Both the position numbers and the translations under genes were made by a program. From NCBI RefSeq assembly GCF_014642835.1, contig NZ_BMJA01000001.1:1721267-1785266 (forward strand): a DNA stretch of 64,000 nucleotides, given 5' to 3'. The DNA is from Dyella nitratireducens. GTDB taxonomy: Bacteria > Pseudomonadota > Gammaproteobacteria > Xanthomonadales > Rhodanobacteraceae. Under the pieces are notes generated by a model. It saw only the letters and a program-made list of their open reading frames with translations. It searched no databases and was not told the origin of the DNA. Shown here in pieces: positions 34,815 to 44,122 of the stretch; position 1 is the stretch's first letter; each line of letters opens with the position of its first letter.

Positions 34815-34832
34815 ATTGACAACGTTGTGCCT
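34815..34832 (+). promoter_or_regulatory. Putative NagR operator/promoter for the plus arm (nagP onward)
   Basis: ATTGACAACGTTGTGCCT, the second copy of the palindrome. TTGACA at 34816-34821 can serve as a -35; CAATAA/AATAAA around 34839-34845 is a plausible but weak -10. The nagP ATG is at 34903. The pair of boxes in one intergenic region points to coordinated LacI-family repression of both arms. The rest of 34493-34902 holds no gene. Confidence 0.65.
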
Positions 34833-34902
34833 TGAGGACAATAAAGGTCGTTACGGTGATGTCGGTTGTCGGCATCGGGTTCTGTCACGGGGAAAGCGCT
34901 AC

Positions 34903-36189
34903 ATGTCGTCCACCACTTACACCGCCGACGCGCCACGCACGTCGACCTTGTTGCCGATGATGATCATCGGCGTGTTGTTCTTCATCATGGGCTTTTTCAC
35001 CTGGCTCAACGGGCCGCTGATTTCGTTCGTCAAAGTGGCTTTCACGCTGGACGACATCAACGCGTTTCTAGTCCCCTTTGCGTTCTACGTTTCCTATTTC
35101 GTACTCGCGTTACCCGCTGGCGCAGTGCTTAAACGCACAGGCATGAAAAAAGGCATGGTGCTGGGTCTTTTCATCATGGCGATCGGTGCGGCGCTGTTCG
35201 GCGAGTTCGTGCGCATTCGCATCTACCCGGGTGCACTCGCCGGTTTGTTCGTGATCGGCGCAGGCTTGTCGCTGCTGCAGACCGCCTCCAACCCCTACAT
35301 CAGCATTCTTGGTCCCATCGACAGTGCTGCGCAGCGCATTGCCCTGATGGGCATCTGCAACAAAGTGGCCGGCGCACTGGCGCCGCTGGCATTCGGCGCG
35401 CTGGTCATGAAGGGTATTGATACCTTTCTGGGCCAGGTGACCGGCATGGCCGAAGGTCCGGCGCGCGAAGGCCTGCTCAATGACTTTGCCGCACGCGTGT
35501 TCTGGCCCTATATGAGCCTGGCCGGCATGCTGGTGGTGTTGGCCATCTGGATCCTGCTTTCCTCGCTGCCGGAGATCAAACCTTCCGGCGCCAACAGCGA
35601 ACGCTCGATCGGGCATGGCAAAGGCGGCATTTTCAGCTTCCCGCACCTGTGGCTGGGTGTGCTTTGCCTATTCCTCTACGTCGGTGTGGAAGTGATGGCA
35701 GGCGATGCCATCAACACCTACGGCCAAGGCTTCGGCCTGCCGCTGGCAGTGACCTCGCACTTCACCACCTACACCATGGCGGCGATGCTGGCGGGTTATC
35801 TGCTCGGCTCCGCATTGATTCCGCGCGTCATCTCGCAACAGAGCTATCTGGCTGTGTCGGCGGTGCTCGGCGTGCTGTTCGCCATCGGCGCCTACGTCAC
35901 GCACGGCTATGTATCGGTGGCCTTTGTTGCCGCACTCGGCTTTGCCAACGCCATGATGTGGCCGGCCATTTTCCCTCTGGCGATCAAGGGGTTGGGCAGC
36001 CATACCGAGCTGGGTTCGGCGGTGCTGATCATGGGCATCGTCGGCGGGGCGCTGCTGCCGCAGGCGTTCGTGCACCTGAAGCAATACATCGACTTCCAGC
36101 TCGCGTTCGTGATTGTCATCGTGCCGTGCTATCTCTACATCCTTTACTACGGAATGCGCGGCCACAACGTGGGCACTCACGCTGGTTAA
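34903..36189 (+). CDS. nagP: NagP, GlcNAc/sugar:H+ symporter (MFS, FucP family)
   Basis: 428 residues from ATG at 34903 (GGGGAAAG upstream); the longer frame starting inside the operator is rejected. About 12 membrane helices, with the FucP/NagP features FFIMGFFTWLNGPLISFVK in helix 1 and YVGVEVMAGDAINTYGQGFGLP (core GVEVMAGDAINTYG) before helix 7. Role: inner-membrane uptake of GlcNAc from the periplasm after GH20/GH9 action. First gene of the plus arm nagP-nagR-nagB-nagA. Confidence 0.9.
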   Translation: MSSTTYTADAPRTSTLLPMMIIGVLFFIMGFFTWLNGPLISFVKVAFTLDDINAFLVPFAFYVSYFVLALPAGAVLKRTGMKKGMVLGLFIMAIGAALFGEFVRIRIYPGALAGLFVIGAGLSLLQTASNPYISILGPIDSAAQRIALMGICNKVAGALAPLAFGALVMKGIDTFLGQVTGMAEGPAREGLLNDFAARVFWPYMSLAGMLVVLAIWILLSSLPEIKPSGANSERSIGHGKGGIFSFPHLWLGVLCLFLYVGVEVMAGDAINTYGQGFGLPLAVTSHFTTYTMAAMLAGYLLGSALIPRVISQQSYLAVSAVLGVLFAIGAYVTHGYVSVAFVAALGFANAMMWPAIFPLAIKGLGSHTELGSAVLIMGIVGGALLPQAFVHLKQYIDFQLAFVIVIVPCYLYILYYGMRGHNVGTHAG

Positions 36190-36283
36190 GGCGGCTTCGT
36201 GAAGTCAGGCGCACACCCTTTCACCACCAATAAGCCGGGTCACTGGGCTACGATGCCCACCCGATACCCGGGAGGATCTCTCG

Positions 36284-37315
36284 TTGCACAGCCCCACCAT
36301 CAAGGACGTCGCCAAACACGCCGGCGTTTCGTTGAAGACGGTTTCCCGCGTCATCAACCACGAGGCGGCCGTACGACCCGAGACCCGCGAGAAGGTGGAA
36401 CGGGCGATCGAGCAGCTTGGTTACCATCCGGATCCTTCCGCACGCAGCTTGCGCAGCAGTTCGCATGCGTATGCGATCGGCCTGGTGTACGACAACCCGA
36501 ACGCGCACTACGTGATCGACATGCAGAACGGCGTGCTGTCGGCCTGCCGCGAGCGCGGTTTCGGCTTGCAGATCTATCCCTGCGATTCGACCGCGCCGGG
36601 CCTGGCGGAGGAACTGGTCTCGCTGGTGCAGCGCGCACGCCTGGCCGGACTGATCCTGGCGCCGCCGATGTCGGAGCAATCCGCCCTGCTCGCCACGCTG
36701 AAGGCGAACGATGTGGATTTCGTGCGCATCATCGCCGCACGCGAAGACCCCAAGGACAGCATGCCCTGCGTATACGTGGACGACCACGACGCGGCCTATG
36801 CGATTACCGAGCATTTGATCCAACTCGGGCATACGCGCATCGGTTTTTTGTGGGGCGAACCGCATCACCGCTCCAGTCCGGAGCGCTACCAGGGCTACGC
36901 GGATGCGCTGAAGGATTACGGTATTCCGCTCAATCGCAAGCTGATTCTGCCGGGACGCTACGCCTTCGACGACGGCTTTCGCGGCGCACGCAAATTGCTG
37001 GCGCTGAAAGAGCCGCCCACCGCGATCTTCGGCTGCAACGACGAGATTGCCGCAGGCGTGCTGGCCGCGGCGCGTTCGGCGGGCCTGGATGTGCCGTGGG
37101 ATCTTTCCATTGCCGGGTTCGAGGACAGCCCGTTCTCCAAGCAGGCGTGGCCGGCGCTGACCACGGCGCGGCAATCGACCAGCGAGATCGGGCGGCATGC
37201 GGCGCTGCGCTTGATCAGCGGTTTGCAGCACGAAAACAGCAACGAGTTGGCCAACGAAGGTTTCATGCCGGAACTGGTGGTGCGCGGATCGACGGCGCCG
37301 CCGCGGCAGACCTGA
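36284..37315 (+). CDS. nagR: LacI-family transcriptional regulator, likely NagR
   Basis: 343 residues starting at TTG (36284); GGGAGGA seven bases upstream makes this the best start and the rare codon may keep repressor levels low. HTH at the N-terminus (TIKDVAKHAGVSLKTVSRVIN) with the hinge RSLRSSSHAYAIGLVYDNP, then a periplasmic-binding-like effector domain. In Xanthomonas the LacI member NagR represses GlcNAc genes; its likely targets here are the palindromes at 34582 and 34815. Located between nagP and nagB, so it may autoregulate as part of the operon. Confidence 0.88.
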   Translation: MHSPTIKDVAKHAGVSLKTVSRVINHEAAVRPETREKVERAIEQLGYHPDPSARSLRSSSHAYAIGLVYDNPNAHYVIDMQNGVLSACRERGFGLQIYPCDSTAPGLAEELVSLVQRARLAGLILAPPMSEQSALLATLKANDVDFVRIIAAREDPKDSMPCVYVDDHDAAYAITEHLIQLGHTRIGFLWGEPHHRSSPERYQGYADALKDYGIPLNRKLILPGRYAFDDGFRGARKLLALKEPPTAIFGCNDEIAAGVLAAARSAGLDVPWDLSIAGFEDSPFSKQAWPALTTARQSTSEIGRHAALRLISGLQHENSNELANEGFMPELVVRGSTAPPRQT

Positions 37316-37400
37316 TCGTCCAGTCTTATCTCTCACCTGAATCCTTTCCCCCGACAGGGAGAGGAAAGGCTTACTGCGTCTTATCTTTTCCGGAGTTTCC

Positions 37401-38435
37401 ATGAAATCCGCTCGTGACACCCTGATGTACAACGAGGCGCAGGAAAGCGCCGCTACCGTCGAACGGCAGCTCACGCAAAACGCAGCGATCCTCAAAGCGC
37501 TCGGCGAACGACTGCGCGCGAATCCGCCGCGCTTCATCGTCACCTGCGCGCGCGGCAGCTCCGATCACGCTGCGGCGTATGCGAAATACGTCTTCGAAAC
37601 ACGGCTCAACCTGGTCACCGCCTCCGCGTCGCCATCCATCGCGTCCATCTACGATGCGAACCTCAAGCTCGATGGCGCGCTGTTCGTGGCGATTTCGCAA
37701 TCGGGCAAGAGCCCCGATCTGCTGCGCAGCGCAGAAGCAGCAAAGCAGGCCGGTGCTTACGTGATTGCGCTGGTGAACGTTGAAGATTCACCGCTCGCAG
37801 CCCTGGCCGACACGGTGGTTCCGCTGCGCGCCGGCCCCGAACGCAGCGTGGCGGCGACCAAGAGCTATCTCGCCACGCTCGCTGCCGTGCTGCAGCTGAC
37901 GGCGCATTGGTCCAATGACGACAAACTGCATGCCGCGATCGCGCGTCTGCCCGACGATCTGCGCCGCGGCTGGGATGGCGACTGGAGCGCGCTGGAGCAA
38001 GGGCTGGTCGGCGTGCACAACCTGTTCGTCGTCGGCCGTGGCTACGGTTTCGGCGCCGCGTTGGAAGCGGCACTCAAGCTCAAGGAAACCTGTGGTCTGC
38101 ATGCCGAGGCATTCAGCGCCGCTGAAGTGAAGCATGGCCCGATGGCGCTGGTGGGCGAAGGCTTTCCGGTGCTGTTCCTCGCACAGGACGATGGCACGCT
38201 GGAAAACACGCTCGCCGTCGCCAACGAATTCCGTTCGCGCGGTGCACGCGTGTGGGTGGCGGCGCCTGGTGCACAAGGCCCTGATGCACTGCCGCTGCCT
38301 GGCGGCATCGATCCGATCGTCACGCCGCTGCTGGCCGTGCAAAGTTTCTATCGCGCCGCCAGCGCCTTGTCGCTGGCACGCGGCTACGATCCGGACGTAC
38401 CACCGCATCTGCGCAAGGTCACGGAGACGGTGTGA
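37401..38435 (+). CDS. SIS-domain glucosamine-6-phosphate deaminase (NagB-II type)
   Basis: 344 residues with two SIS domains: the first carries VTCARGSSDHAAAYAKY and AISQSGKSPDLL, the second VVGRGYGFGAALEAALKLKETCGLHAEAFSAAEVKHGP (core EAALKLKETCGLHAEAF). This is the isomerase half of GlmS without the glutaminase domain, the form called NagB-II, which replaces classic NagB in many proteobacteria. Reaction: GlcN-6-P to fructose-6-P and ammonia. Its stop overlaps the nagA start by one base (TGATG), and the gene follows nagR by 85 bases. Confidence 0.88.
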   Translation: MKSARDTLMYNEAQESAATVERQLTQNAAILKALGERLRANPPRFIVTCARGSSDHAAAYAKYVFETRLNLVTASASPSIASIYDANLKLDGALFVAISQSGKSPDLLRSAEAAKQAGAYVIALVNVEDSPLAALADTVVPLRAGPERSVAATKSYLATLAAVLQLTAHWSNDDKLHAAIARLPDDLRRGWDGDWSALEQGLVGVHNLFVVGRGYGFGAALEAALKLKETCGLHAEAFSAAEVKHGPMALVGEGFPVLFLAQDDGTLENTLAVANEFRSRGARVWVAAPGAQGPDALPLPGGIDPIVTPLLAVQSFYRAASALSLARGYDPDVPPHLRKVTETV

Positions 38436-39598
38436 TGCCTCCGAATCCGCTTATCGCCCTCGTCAACGGCCGCGTGCTCGGCGACCACGGCCCCCGCGAA
38501 GGCCTGGCTGTGCTGGTACGCGGCAAGCGCATCGTCGCGATCGTTGCGCATGACGATCCACGCCTTGCCGATGCGCAGAAACACGATCTGCATGGCCATC
38601 TTTTGCTGCCTGGCTTTATCGACGTGCAGGTGAACGGCGGCGGTGGCTTGCTGTTCAACGATGATCCCAGCGTGGATACCTTGCGCGGCATCGTCGAAGC
38701 GCATCGCCAGTTCGGCACCACCGGCATGCTGCCTACGCTGATCACCGATACGGCAGACATCATGCGCGCCGCGTTGCAGGCCGTAGACGATGCGATCGAG
38801 CAGCGCGTGCCGGGCATTCTCGGCATCCACGTGGAAGGGCCCTTCCTCGCCAATGCGCGCAAGGGCATTCACAACGCCGACCTGTTCCGGCTGCCAGATG
38901 ATGACGATGTCGAAGCGCTGATCGCTCCGCACAAAGGTCCGGTGATGCTGACGTTGGCACCGGACCAGGTACCGCTGCCGGTCATCGCACGCCTGGCTGG
39001 CGCCGGCGTGGTCGTCGTCGCCGGCCATACCGCCGCCGATTACGCCACCACACGCGCCGCGCTGGATGCCGGGGTGTGCGGCTTCACCCATCTCTACAAC
39101 GCCATGACGCCACTCGCCAGCCGCGATCCGGGTGTCGTGGGTGCCGCGCTGGACGATCCATATAGCTGGTGCGGTTTGATCGTAGACGGCCACCATGTGC
39201 ATCCCGCGACGCTGCGCGTCGCCATCGCAGCCAAGCAGCGCGGCAAATGCGTACTGGTCACCGACGCCATGCCGCCCGTCGGCAGCGCCCGCCCCGACTA
39301 CGTGCTCAACGGCCAGACCATCATCATGCGCGACGGCATTTGCCAAAACGAAGCCGGCGTGCTGGCGGGTTCCGGCTTGGACATGGCGAGCGCCGTGCGC
39401 CATACCGTGCAGATGCTTGGCTTGCCGCTTGCGGAAGCATCACGGATGGCTAGCGGCTATCCGGCAGCGTGGATTGGGCTGGAACGCACGCATGGCCGGA
39501 TAGCAGCCGGGTATCAAGCGGATTTTGCGGTGATGGATGACGCGCTGGTAGTGCGCGAGACGTGGGTAAACGGCGTCGCTTATCCGGCTACCGCGTAG
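38435..39598 (+). CDS. nagA: NagA, N-acetylglucosamine-6-phosphate deacetylase
   Basis: 387 residues from ATG at 38435 (the GTG one codon earlier is less likely). Amidohydrolase fold with GFIDVQVNGGGG, metal ligand Glu in HVEGPFL, His in VAGHTAADY and FTHLYNAMTPL, DGHHVHP, and the catalytic Asp in VTDAMPPVG. Reaction: deacetylation of GlcNAc-6-P. The reading frame ends ...ATA with the TAG taken from the GTAG of REP copy 7, so the final residues border the repeat directly. Confidence 0.95.
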   Translation: MPPNPLIALVNGRVLGDHGPREGLAVLVRGKRIVAIVAHDDPRLADAQKHDLHGHLLLPGFIDVQVNGGGGLLFNDDPSVDTLRGIVEAHRQFGTTGMLPTLITDTADIMRAALQAVDDAIEQRVPGILGIHVEGPFLANARKGIHNADLFRLPDDDDVEALIAPHKGPVMLTLAPDQVPLPVIARLAGAGVVVVAGHTAADYATTRAALDAGVCGFTHLYNAMTPLASRDPGVVGAALDDPYSWCGLIVDGHHVHPATLRVAIAAKQRGKCVLVTDAMPPVGSARPDYVLNGQTIIMRDGICQNEAGVLAGSGLDMASAVRHTVQMLGLPLAEASRMASGYPAAWIGLERTHGRIAAGYQADFAVMDDALVVRETWVNGVAYPATA

Positions 39599-39670
39599 GT
39601 TGGGGTGCAAACCCCAACATCGCTTCAAGTGGGCGGCGTTGTTGGGTTACGCTGCGCTAACCCAACCTAC
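39595..39670. repeat. REP doublet copy 7; supplies the nagA stop codon
   Basis: Left arm intact; GTAG at 39595 gives TAG (39596-39598) to nagA. The right arm has diverged (TTGGGTTACGCTGCGCTAACCC) but keeps pairing and the CCAACCTAC end, i.e. compensatory-looking change or recombination with another REP subtype. Confidence 0.88.
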
Positions 39671-39708
39671 AACGGCATCTTCTTCGCTGTCTGTGCATAG
39701 GATGTACC

Positions 39709-40047
39709 ATGCACCACCTCGACCAGGACACCCAGCAAGCCATCCAGCGCTTTCTAGCGCTGATCGCGTCACACTATTCGGTGGCCGGAGCCATTCTTTA
39801 TGGCAGTCGGGCTCGCGGCACTCACCATCGCGATAGCAATGCGGACCTGGCCATTCTCCTTCAAGGTGAACACCAGCGTTTCCTCACCACCAAGCTGGCG
39901 ATGGCTGATACGGCGTTCGATGTCCTGCTGGAGACCGGTATCAATATCTCGCCATTACCCATCTGGCTGGACGAGTGGGAACATCCCGAAAATTTCTCAA
40001 ATCCAGAATTGCTTTGGAATATCGCTAAGGAAGGTATTCGTTTGTGA
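39709..40047 (+). CDS. MNT-type nucleotidyltransferase (antitoxin-like)
   Basis: 112 residues. The minimal nucleotidyltransferase motif GSRARG followed by DSNADLAILL is present (G-S-x(n)-D-x-D type), with the first metal pair in SNADLA. Small MNT proteins of this size are encoded directly upstream of HEPN genes and antagonise the HEPN RNase, in some cases by AMPylating it. The stop overlaps a GTG (GTGA) that opens the remnant of such a partner at 40044. Between nagA and the LtaS-like gene; likely a leftover of a mobile toxin-antitoxin pair. Confidence 0.85.
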   Translation: MHHLDQDTQQAIQRFLALIASHYSVAGAILYGSRARGTHHRDSNADLAILLQGEHQRFLTTKLAMADTAFDVLLETGINISPLPIWLDEWEHPENFSNPELLWNIAKEGIRL

Positions 40048-40091
40048 GCAAGCTTACACCGGCAGCGTTGATGGCAATTGAGGCCAGTTGA
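40044..40091 (+). pseudogene. 5' remnant of a HEPN-domain gene (toxin partner of the MNT gene)
   Basis: GTG at 40044 overlaps the MNT stop by four bases, the standard MNT-HEPN coupling. It encodes 15 residues (SKLTPAALMAIEAS after the start) and then TGA at 40089-40091. The start resembles the N-terminus of HEPN proteins (S-L-T-P-E-A-L...). Nothing further in any frame before the opposing gene (stop at 40108) looks like HEPN, so the bulk of the gene is deleted. Confidence 0.6.
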
Positions 40092-40107
40092 AAAATCTTC
40101 CCTGACC

Positions 40108-41820
40108 TCACTGATAAACACGCAGCCGATTAAAAACCCACCCGTAATACGACTTCACCAGCGCCTTGTCCGCACAATCGGCATACAAGCCGTTGCAACG
40201 CTCTCGCAATGACGTCAGCGCAGAAAAGTACGCATCCATCGGCAGGTCGGCAGCCTTCAACACCATGCCCGGCAGATGCGCAATATCCAGCATCGGATAC
40301 GTCGGCAACGCTGCGCCGGGCACGTTGCTCTTGATCATGTAGTAGGTCAAGTAATCCTGATATGGCACCAGCGACGGCGGCAGGTTGCGCGGTAATGTGC
40401 GCATCAAATCGTCGAAGGAAGGCTGGTGATCGCCAAAATGCACCAGCACCGTCGGCTGCTCGCGATCCAGGAAATCGTGCTCCAACCCTTTCATCGCCAC
40501 GTCGGAGTCGTGCACGCGCTGCAGGTAGGTATCGAAGTTCAACGCGGTAGCCGGCGGCAAGCCTTGCAGCAAATTCTGGAACTGCTTGGGCAAGGTCGAC
40601 ATCGGATCATCATGCGGGCCGTGCTGGTTGATGGTGAGGATCATCATGAAGATCGGCTGGCCCGGCTTCTTCAGCTTGTCGTAGACGCGCTTGGCGGCAT
40701 CGAACATCTGGGCATCCGTTTCATCCCAATCGTCCAGGCCAAGCTCGCCGGCACCGTAGAAATGGTCTACGCCGTACGCCTTGTAGGCATCGCGCCCGTT
40801 GAGGAATTCGCCGTGCGTCGGGTAGATGGCCACCGTGAGATAACCGAGCTTTTTCAGCAGCCGCGGCAGCGAATCCTGCACGTGCGGGGCGAGCACATAA
40901 GGCGCATACATGCCGCCGGGCCCGAAGATGTCCTGCGGCATGCCGGTCAGTGCCGCAAACTCGCTGACCCAGGTGCCGCCGCCGAAGGTATGCACACGCA
41001 TCACGCCGGTGCCGCGCGTGCGTGCATCGGGTTTGAACATGTCCAGGTGGCACTCAGGCACGGTGCAATGCGTAAAGGGCGCGGGATCGAAGGTGCTTTC
41101 TTCCAGCACCTGCACGATATCGGGATAGTGGCTGGGATCGACGGTCGACGGTACGTCGGTGGCGGTCGACTGCCAATCACGTGCCGCCGTTGCAGTATCG
41201 GATGTGGCCGGCACGTGTACGCTGGAATCACGCAGATTCACGAAGAAATTGGTGAGATCCGCATCATCGGACATCTTTTCCCACGTGCCGCGCGCATGCA
41301 CTCGTTCGAAGGGACCGGTGGGCAGCAGGCAGATCCAGAACGCCAGCACACTCAACACTATCCCGGCCACACGCAGCAAAGCACGCGGCGCCTTGCGCCA
41401 ATGTTGCAACAATGCCCGATCGCAATACCACGCCAGCCACAACACGATCGGTACGGCGATGACGACGCACAGGCCAACGCTGTAGATGTCCGGATAGCGC
41501 CGCAAGGTTTCGAACAAGCTGGAACGCACGTAGTACACGAAATCCGCCGGCATCAGCGGCGATTCCAGGTACTCCTCTTTCAACACGGTGATGGCACGCA
41601 GCAGCAGGAACAGTCCGCCGCTGAACACCAGCGCGAAAGCCATGCGTGCAAACACAAACAGCGACACGCCGAACACGCACAGCATCAGCGTGAATACGAA
41701 CGCACGCTGCTCCAGCAACGGCTCCTGCCACGCGGTAAACCACACGCAGACGGCAAAAAAGCCCCAAGCGCAAACAGCAGCTATGCGGTTTCGCGAGGCG
41801 CGAAACGGAATCAACGGCAT
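40108..41820 (-). CDS. LtaS-like sulfatase-superfamily membrane enzyme (phosphoglycerol transferase type)
   Basis: 570 residues. Five hydrophobic segments fill the first ~160 residues, then an extracytoplasmic sulfatase/alkaline-phosphatase-fold domain. The nucleophile is probably Thr283 in FGGGTWVSEFAALTG, with SHYPDIVQVLEES (metal Glu), TINQHGPHD and the metal-binding HFGDHQPSF. Architecture is that of lipoteichoic acid synthase/OpgB-type phosphoglycerol transferases. In a Gram-negative this suggests transfer of phosphoglycerol or a related head group to periplasmic glucans or another glycan. Adjacent genes give no substrate clue. Confidence 0.85.
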   Translation of the reverse strand: MPLIPFRASRNRIAAVCAWGFFAVCVWFTAWQEPLLEQRAFVFTLMLCVFGVSLFVFARMAFALVFSGGLFLLLRAITVLKEEYLESPLMPADFVYYVRSSLFETLRRYPDIYSVGLCVVIAVPIVLWLAWYCDRALLQHWRKAPRALLRVAGIVLSVLAFWICLLPTGPFERVHARGTWEKMSDDADLTNFFVNLRDSSVHVPATSDTATAARDWQSTATDVPSTVDPSHYPDIVQVLEESTFDPAPFTHCTVPECHLDMFKPDARTRGTGVMRVHTFGGGTWVSEFAALTGMPQDIFGPGGMYAPYVLAPHVQDSLPRLLKKLGYLTVAIYPTHGEFLNGRDAYKAYGVDHFYGAGELGLDDWDETDAQMFDAAKRVYDKLKKPGQPIFMMILTINQHGPHDDPMSTLPKQFQNLLQGLPPATALNFDTYLQRVHDSDVAMKGLEHDFLDREQPTVLVHFGDHQPSFDDLMRTLPRNLPPSLVPYQDYLTYYMIKSNVPGAALPTYPMLDIAHLPGMVLKAADLPMDAYFSALTSLRERCNGLYADCADKALVKSYYGWVFNRLRVYQ

Positions 41821-41981
41821 GGGTGTCCCCTGGATCGGCAGCGCCGGGAAAGGCGCTTTCTTCTGGTTGTCAAAGTCGCGTCATTTTAGTGTCTTTTGAC
41901 CGCCACATAGAGGACACGGCAGACGCGAACTGTCACCCATATCTGCTAGGTTCATGCATTTGACGCTCCCGAACCTGCCCC

Positions 41982-44009
41982 ATGCGCCAACGTTCCCGCC
42001 TCACCGCCCTTGCCGCTGCCCTCCTCCTGGCCGGATGCGCCAGCCAGCCACACTCCGCACAACCCCAGGCCCAGCCGCTGCCGGATGGTCTGCGTGCCGA
42101 TATCGCCGTGCTGGAAACCACCGACCTTCACTCCAACATCCTCAGCTATGACTACTACAAGCAGAAAGCCGACCCGACGCTGGGCTTCGAGCGCACCGTC
42201 ACCCTGATCCGCAAGGCACGCGAGCAGTACACCAACAGCATGCTGTTCGACGCCGGCGACACCATCCAGGGCAGCGTGCTGGCCGATTACCAGGCCCAGG
42301 TGCAAAAGGTCGGATGCGGAGAGGAACTCGCGATCTACAAGGCCATGGACGCGGTGGGCTACGACGGCGGCACCATCGGCAACCACGAATTCAACTATGG
42401 CCTGCCCTTCCTCTCGCAGGTCACCGGCACACCGATGAATGTGGATGGCGGCGCCGCCCAACACTGCGCCGGCCCGCACTATCCGCTGGTGCTGGCGAAC
42501 GTGAACAGCGTCCGCGACGGCAAGCCGATCTTCCAGCCGTGGACCATCGTGAAGCGCAAGATCGCCGCCTTCACACCGGATGGCAGCAAGCTCAGCGTGC
42601 CGTTGAAGATCGCCATCATCGGCTTTACGCCGCCGCCGATCATGCAGTGGGACAAGCAGAACCTGCAGGGCAAGGTGACCGTCACCGGCGTGGTGGAAGC
42701 GGCGCAGAAATACATGCCTGAGATCCAGGCGCAGCATCCCGACCTGGTGATCGCCATCCTGCACGGCGGGATGAATACCTCGGCATATACCGCCGATATG
42801 GAAAACGGCGGCTGGTATCTGGCAGGCGTGCCTGGCATCGATGTGCTGCTGATGGGACATGAGCACACCGACTTCCCCGGCCCACGTTTCGCCAACATGC
42901 CGGAGGTCGACGACGAGCACGGCTTCGTGCGCGGCGTGCCGGCCGTGATGGGCGGGTTCTTCGGCAAGGACCTGGGCGTGATCCGGCTGGCCATGATGCG
43001 CCAGCAAGGCCATTGGGTGATCGACAAGAGCAAGACCTTCAGCCAGGTGTGGCCGATCTGTCCGCCCATGCTGATCGCGGGCAAGCCCACGATTTCCGCA
43101 TCGAACTGCGTGCCGGCCGATCCGCAGATTTCGCTGGTGGTGGGCAAGACCCAGCAAGCCGCGATCGATTACGTCAACACACCGATCGGCCAGGGCGCGG
43201 TGCGCATGAGCAGCTATTTCGCCGACGAAGGCGACATGAGCGCGCTGGCTCCCGTGAATGCAGCGCAGATCGATGATGTGCGGCATGAACTGCCTGCCAC
43301 GCATCCGGAACTGGCAAACGCGCCAGTGCTAGCCGCAGCGGCAGCATTCCGCAATGGCTTTGGCGGACCTGACGACTACACCGACGTGCAACCCGGCCCA
43401 CTCACGCTACGTAGCGCGGCGGATCTGTACTTCTATCCGAACACGCTGTCGGCCGTGAAAATCGATGGCGCCGCACTCAAGGCCTGGCTGGAAAAATCCG
43501 CCGAGCGTTTCAACCGCATCGATCCCAAGGCGGAAGGCGAACAACAACTCGTCAACGCGAAATACCCTGGCTTCAATTTCGACCAGATCCAGGGCGGCAT
43601 CCGCTACGTCATCGACGTATCCAAACCGGTGGGGCAGCGCATCGAAAAGCTGAGCTATCAAGGCAAACCCGTGACGCCATCGCAAACCTTCGTTGTCGTC
43701 ACCAACAACTATCGCGCAAGTGGCGGCGGACGCTTCCCAGGCCTGGATGGCAGCAACATCGTGTTCGCTTCGCCGGATGGCACGCGCGAGATTCTTGCGC
43801 AATGGTTGAAGTCACATCCGACACTTAGCGTAGACGATCTACCGCACGCGTCGTGGCATTTCGCACGGCTGAAAACGAAAGGCACGGTGGTGTTCACGTC
43901 CGCCAGCGACAAACAATCGTTGGCGGAGGCCGATGGTTTGCACAACATCCGCCAGCTGCGCGACAACGGTGATGGTACGGCGGTATATGTTATCGACCTT
44001 TCGCACTGA
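41982..44009 (+). CDS. CpdB-like 2',3'-cyclic-nucleotide phosphodiesterase / 3'-nucleotidase lipoprotein
   Basis: 675 residues. Lipoprotein signal with lipobox LAGC (Cys ~21), so envelope-anchored rather than soluble as in E. coli CpdB. Metallophosphoesterase motifs: ETTDLHSN, FDAGDTIQGS, GNHEFNYG, LHGGMN and GHEHTDFPG; the C-terminal 5'-nucleotidase domain (about 370-660) includes NNYRASGGGRFPG, the substrate-stacking motif. Role: periplasmic dephosphorylation of 2',3'-cyclic and 3'-nucleotides for phosphate/nucleoside scavenging. Divergent from the LtaS-like gene. Confidence 0.88.
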   Translation: MRQRSRLTALAAALLLAGCASQPHSAQPQAQPLPDGLRADIAVLETTDLHSNILSYDYYKQKADPTLGFERTVTLIRKAREQYTNSMLFDAGDTIQGSVLADYQAQVQKVGCGEELAIYKAMDAVGYDGGTIGNHEFNYGLPFLSQVTGTPMNVDGGAAQHCAGPHYPLVLANVNSVRDGKPIFQPWTIVKRKIAAFTPDGSKLSVPLKIAIIGFTPPPIMQWDKQNLQGKVTVTGVVEAAQKYMPEIQAQHPDLVIAILHGGMNTSAYTADMENGGWYLAGVPGIDVLLMGHEHTDFPGPRFANMPEVDDEHGFVRGVPAVMGGFFGKDLGVIRLAMMRQQGHWVIDKSKTFSQVWPICPPMLIAGKPTISASNCVPADPQISLVVGKTQQAAIDYVNTPIGQGAVRMSSYFADEGDMSALAPVNAAQIDDVRHELPATHPELANAPVLAAAAAFRNGFGGPDDYTDVQPGPLTLRSAADLYFYPNTLSAVKIDGAALKAWLEKSAERFNRIDPKAEGEQQLVNAKYPGFNFDQIQGGIRYVIDVSKPVGQRIEKLSYQGKPVTPSQTFVVVTNNYRASGGGRFPGLDGSNIVFASPDGTREILAQWLKSHPTLSVDDLPHASWHFARLKTKGTVVFTSASDKQSLAEADGLHNIRQLRDNGDGTAVYVIDLSH

Positions 44010-44122
44010 GGCGGCAGAGCCCGTTCTTCGTAAATTGAGATGCAAACCCTGAGGTATTCCTACGTTTTTGAGCTACTCAAAAATGGGCTTTTCGCCGCCA
44101 ATATCCACCATTTTTGCCTCAA

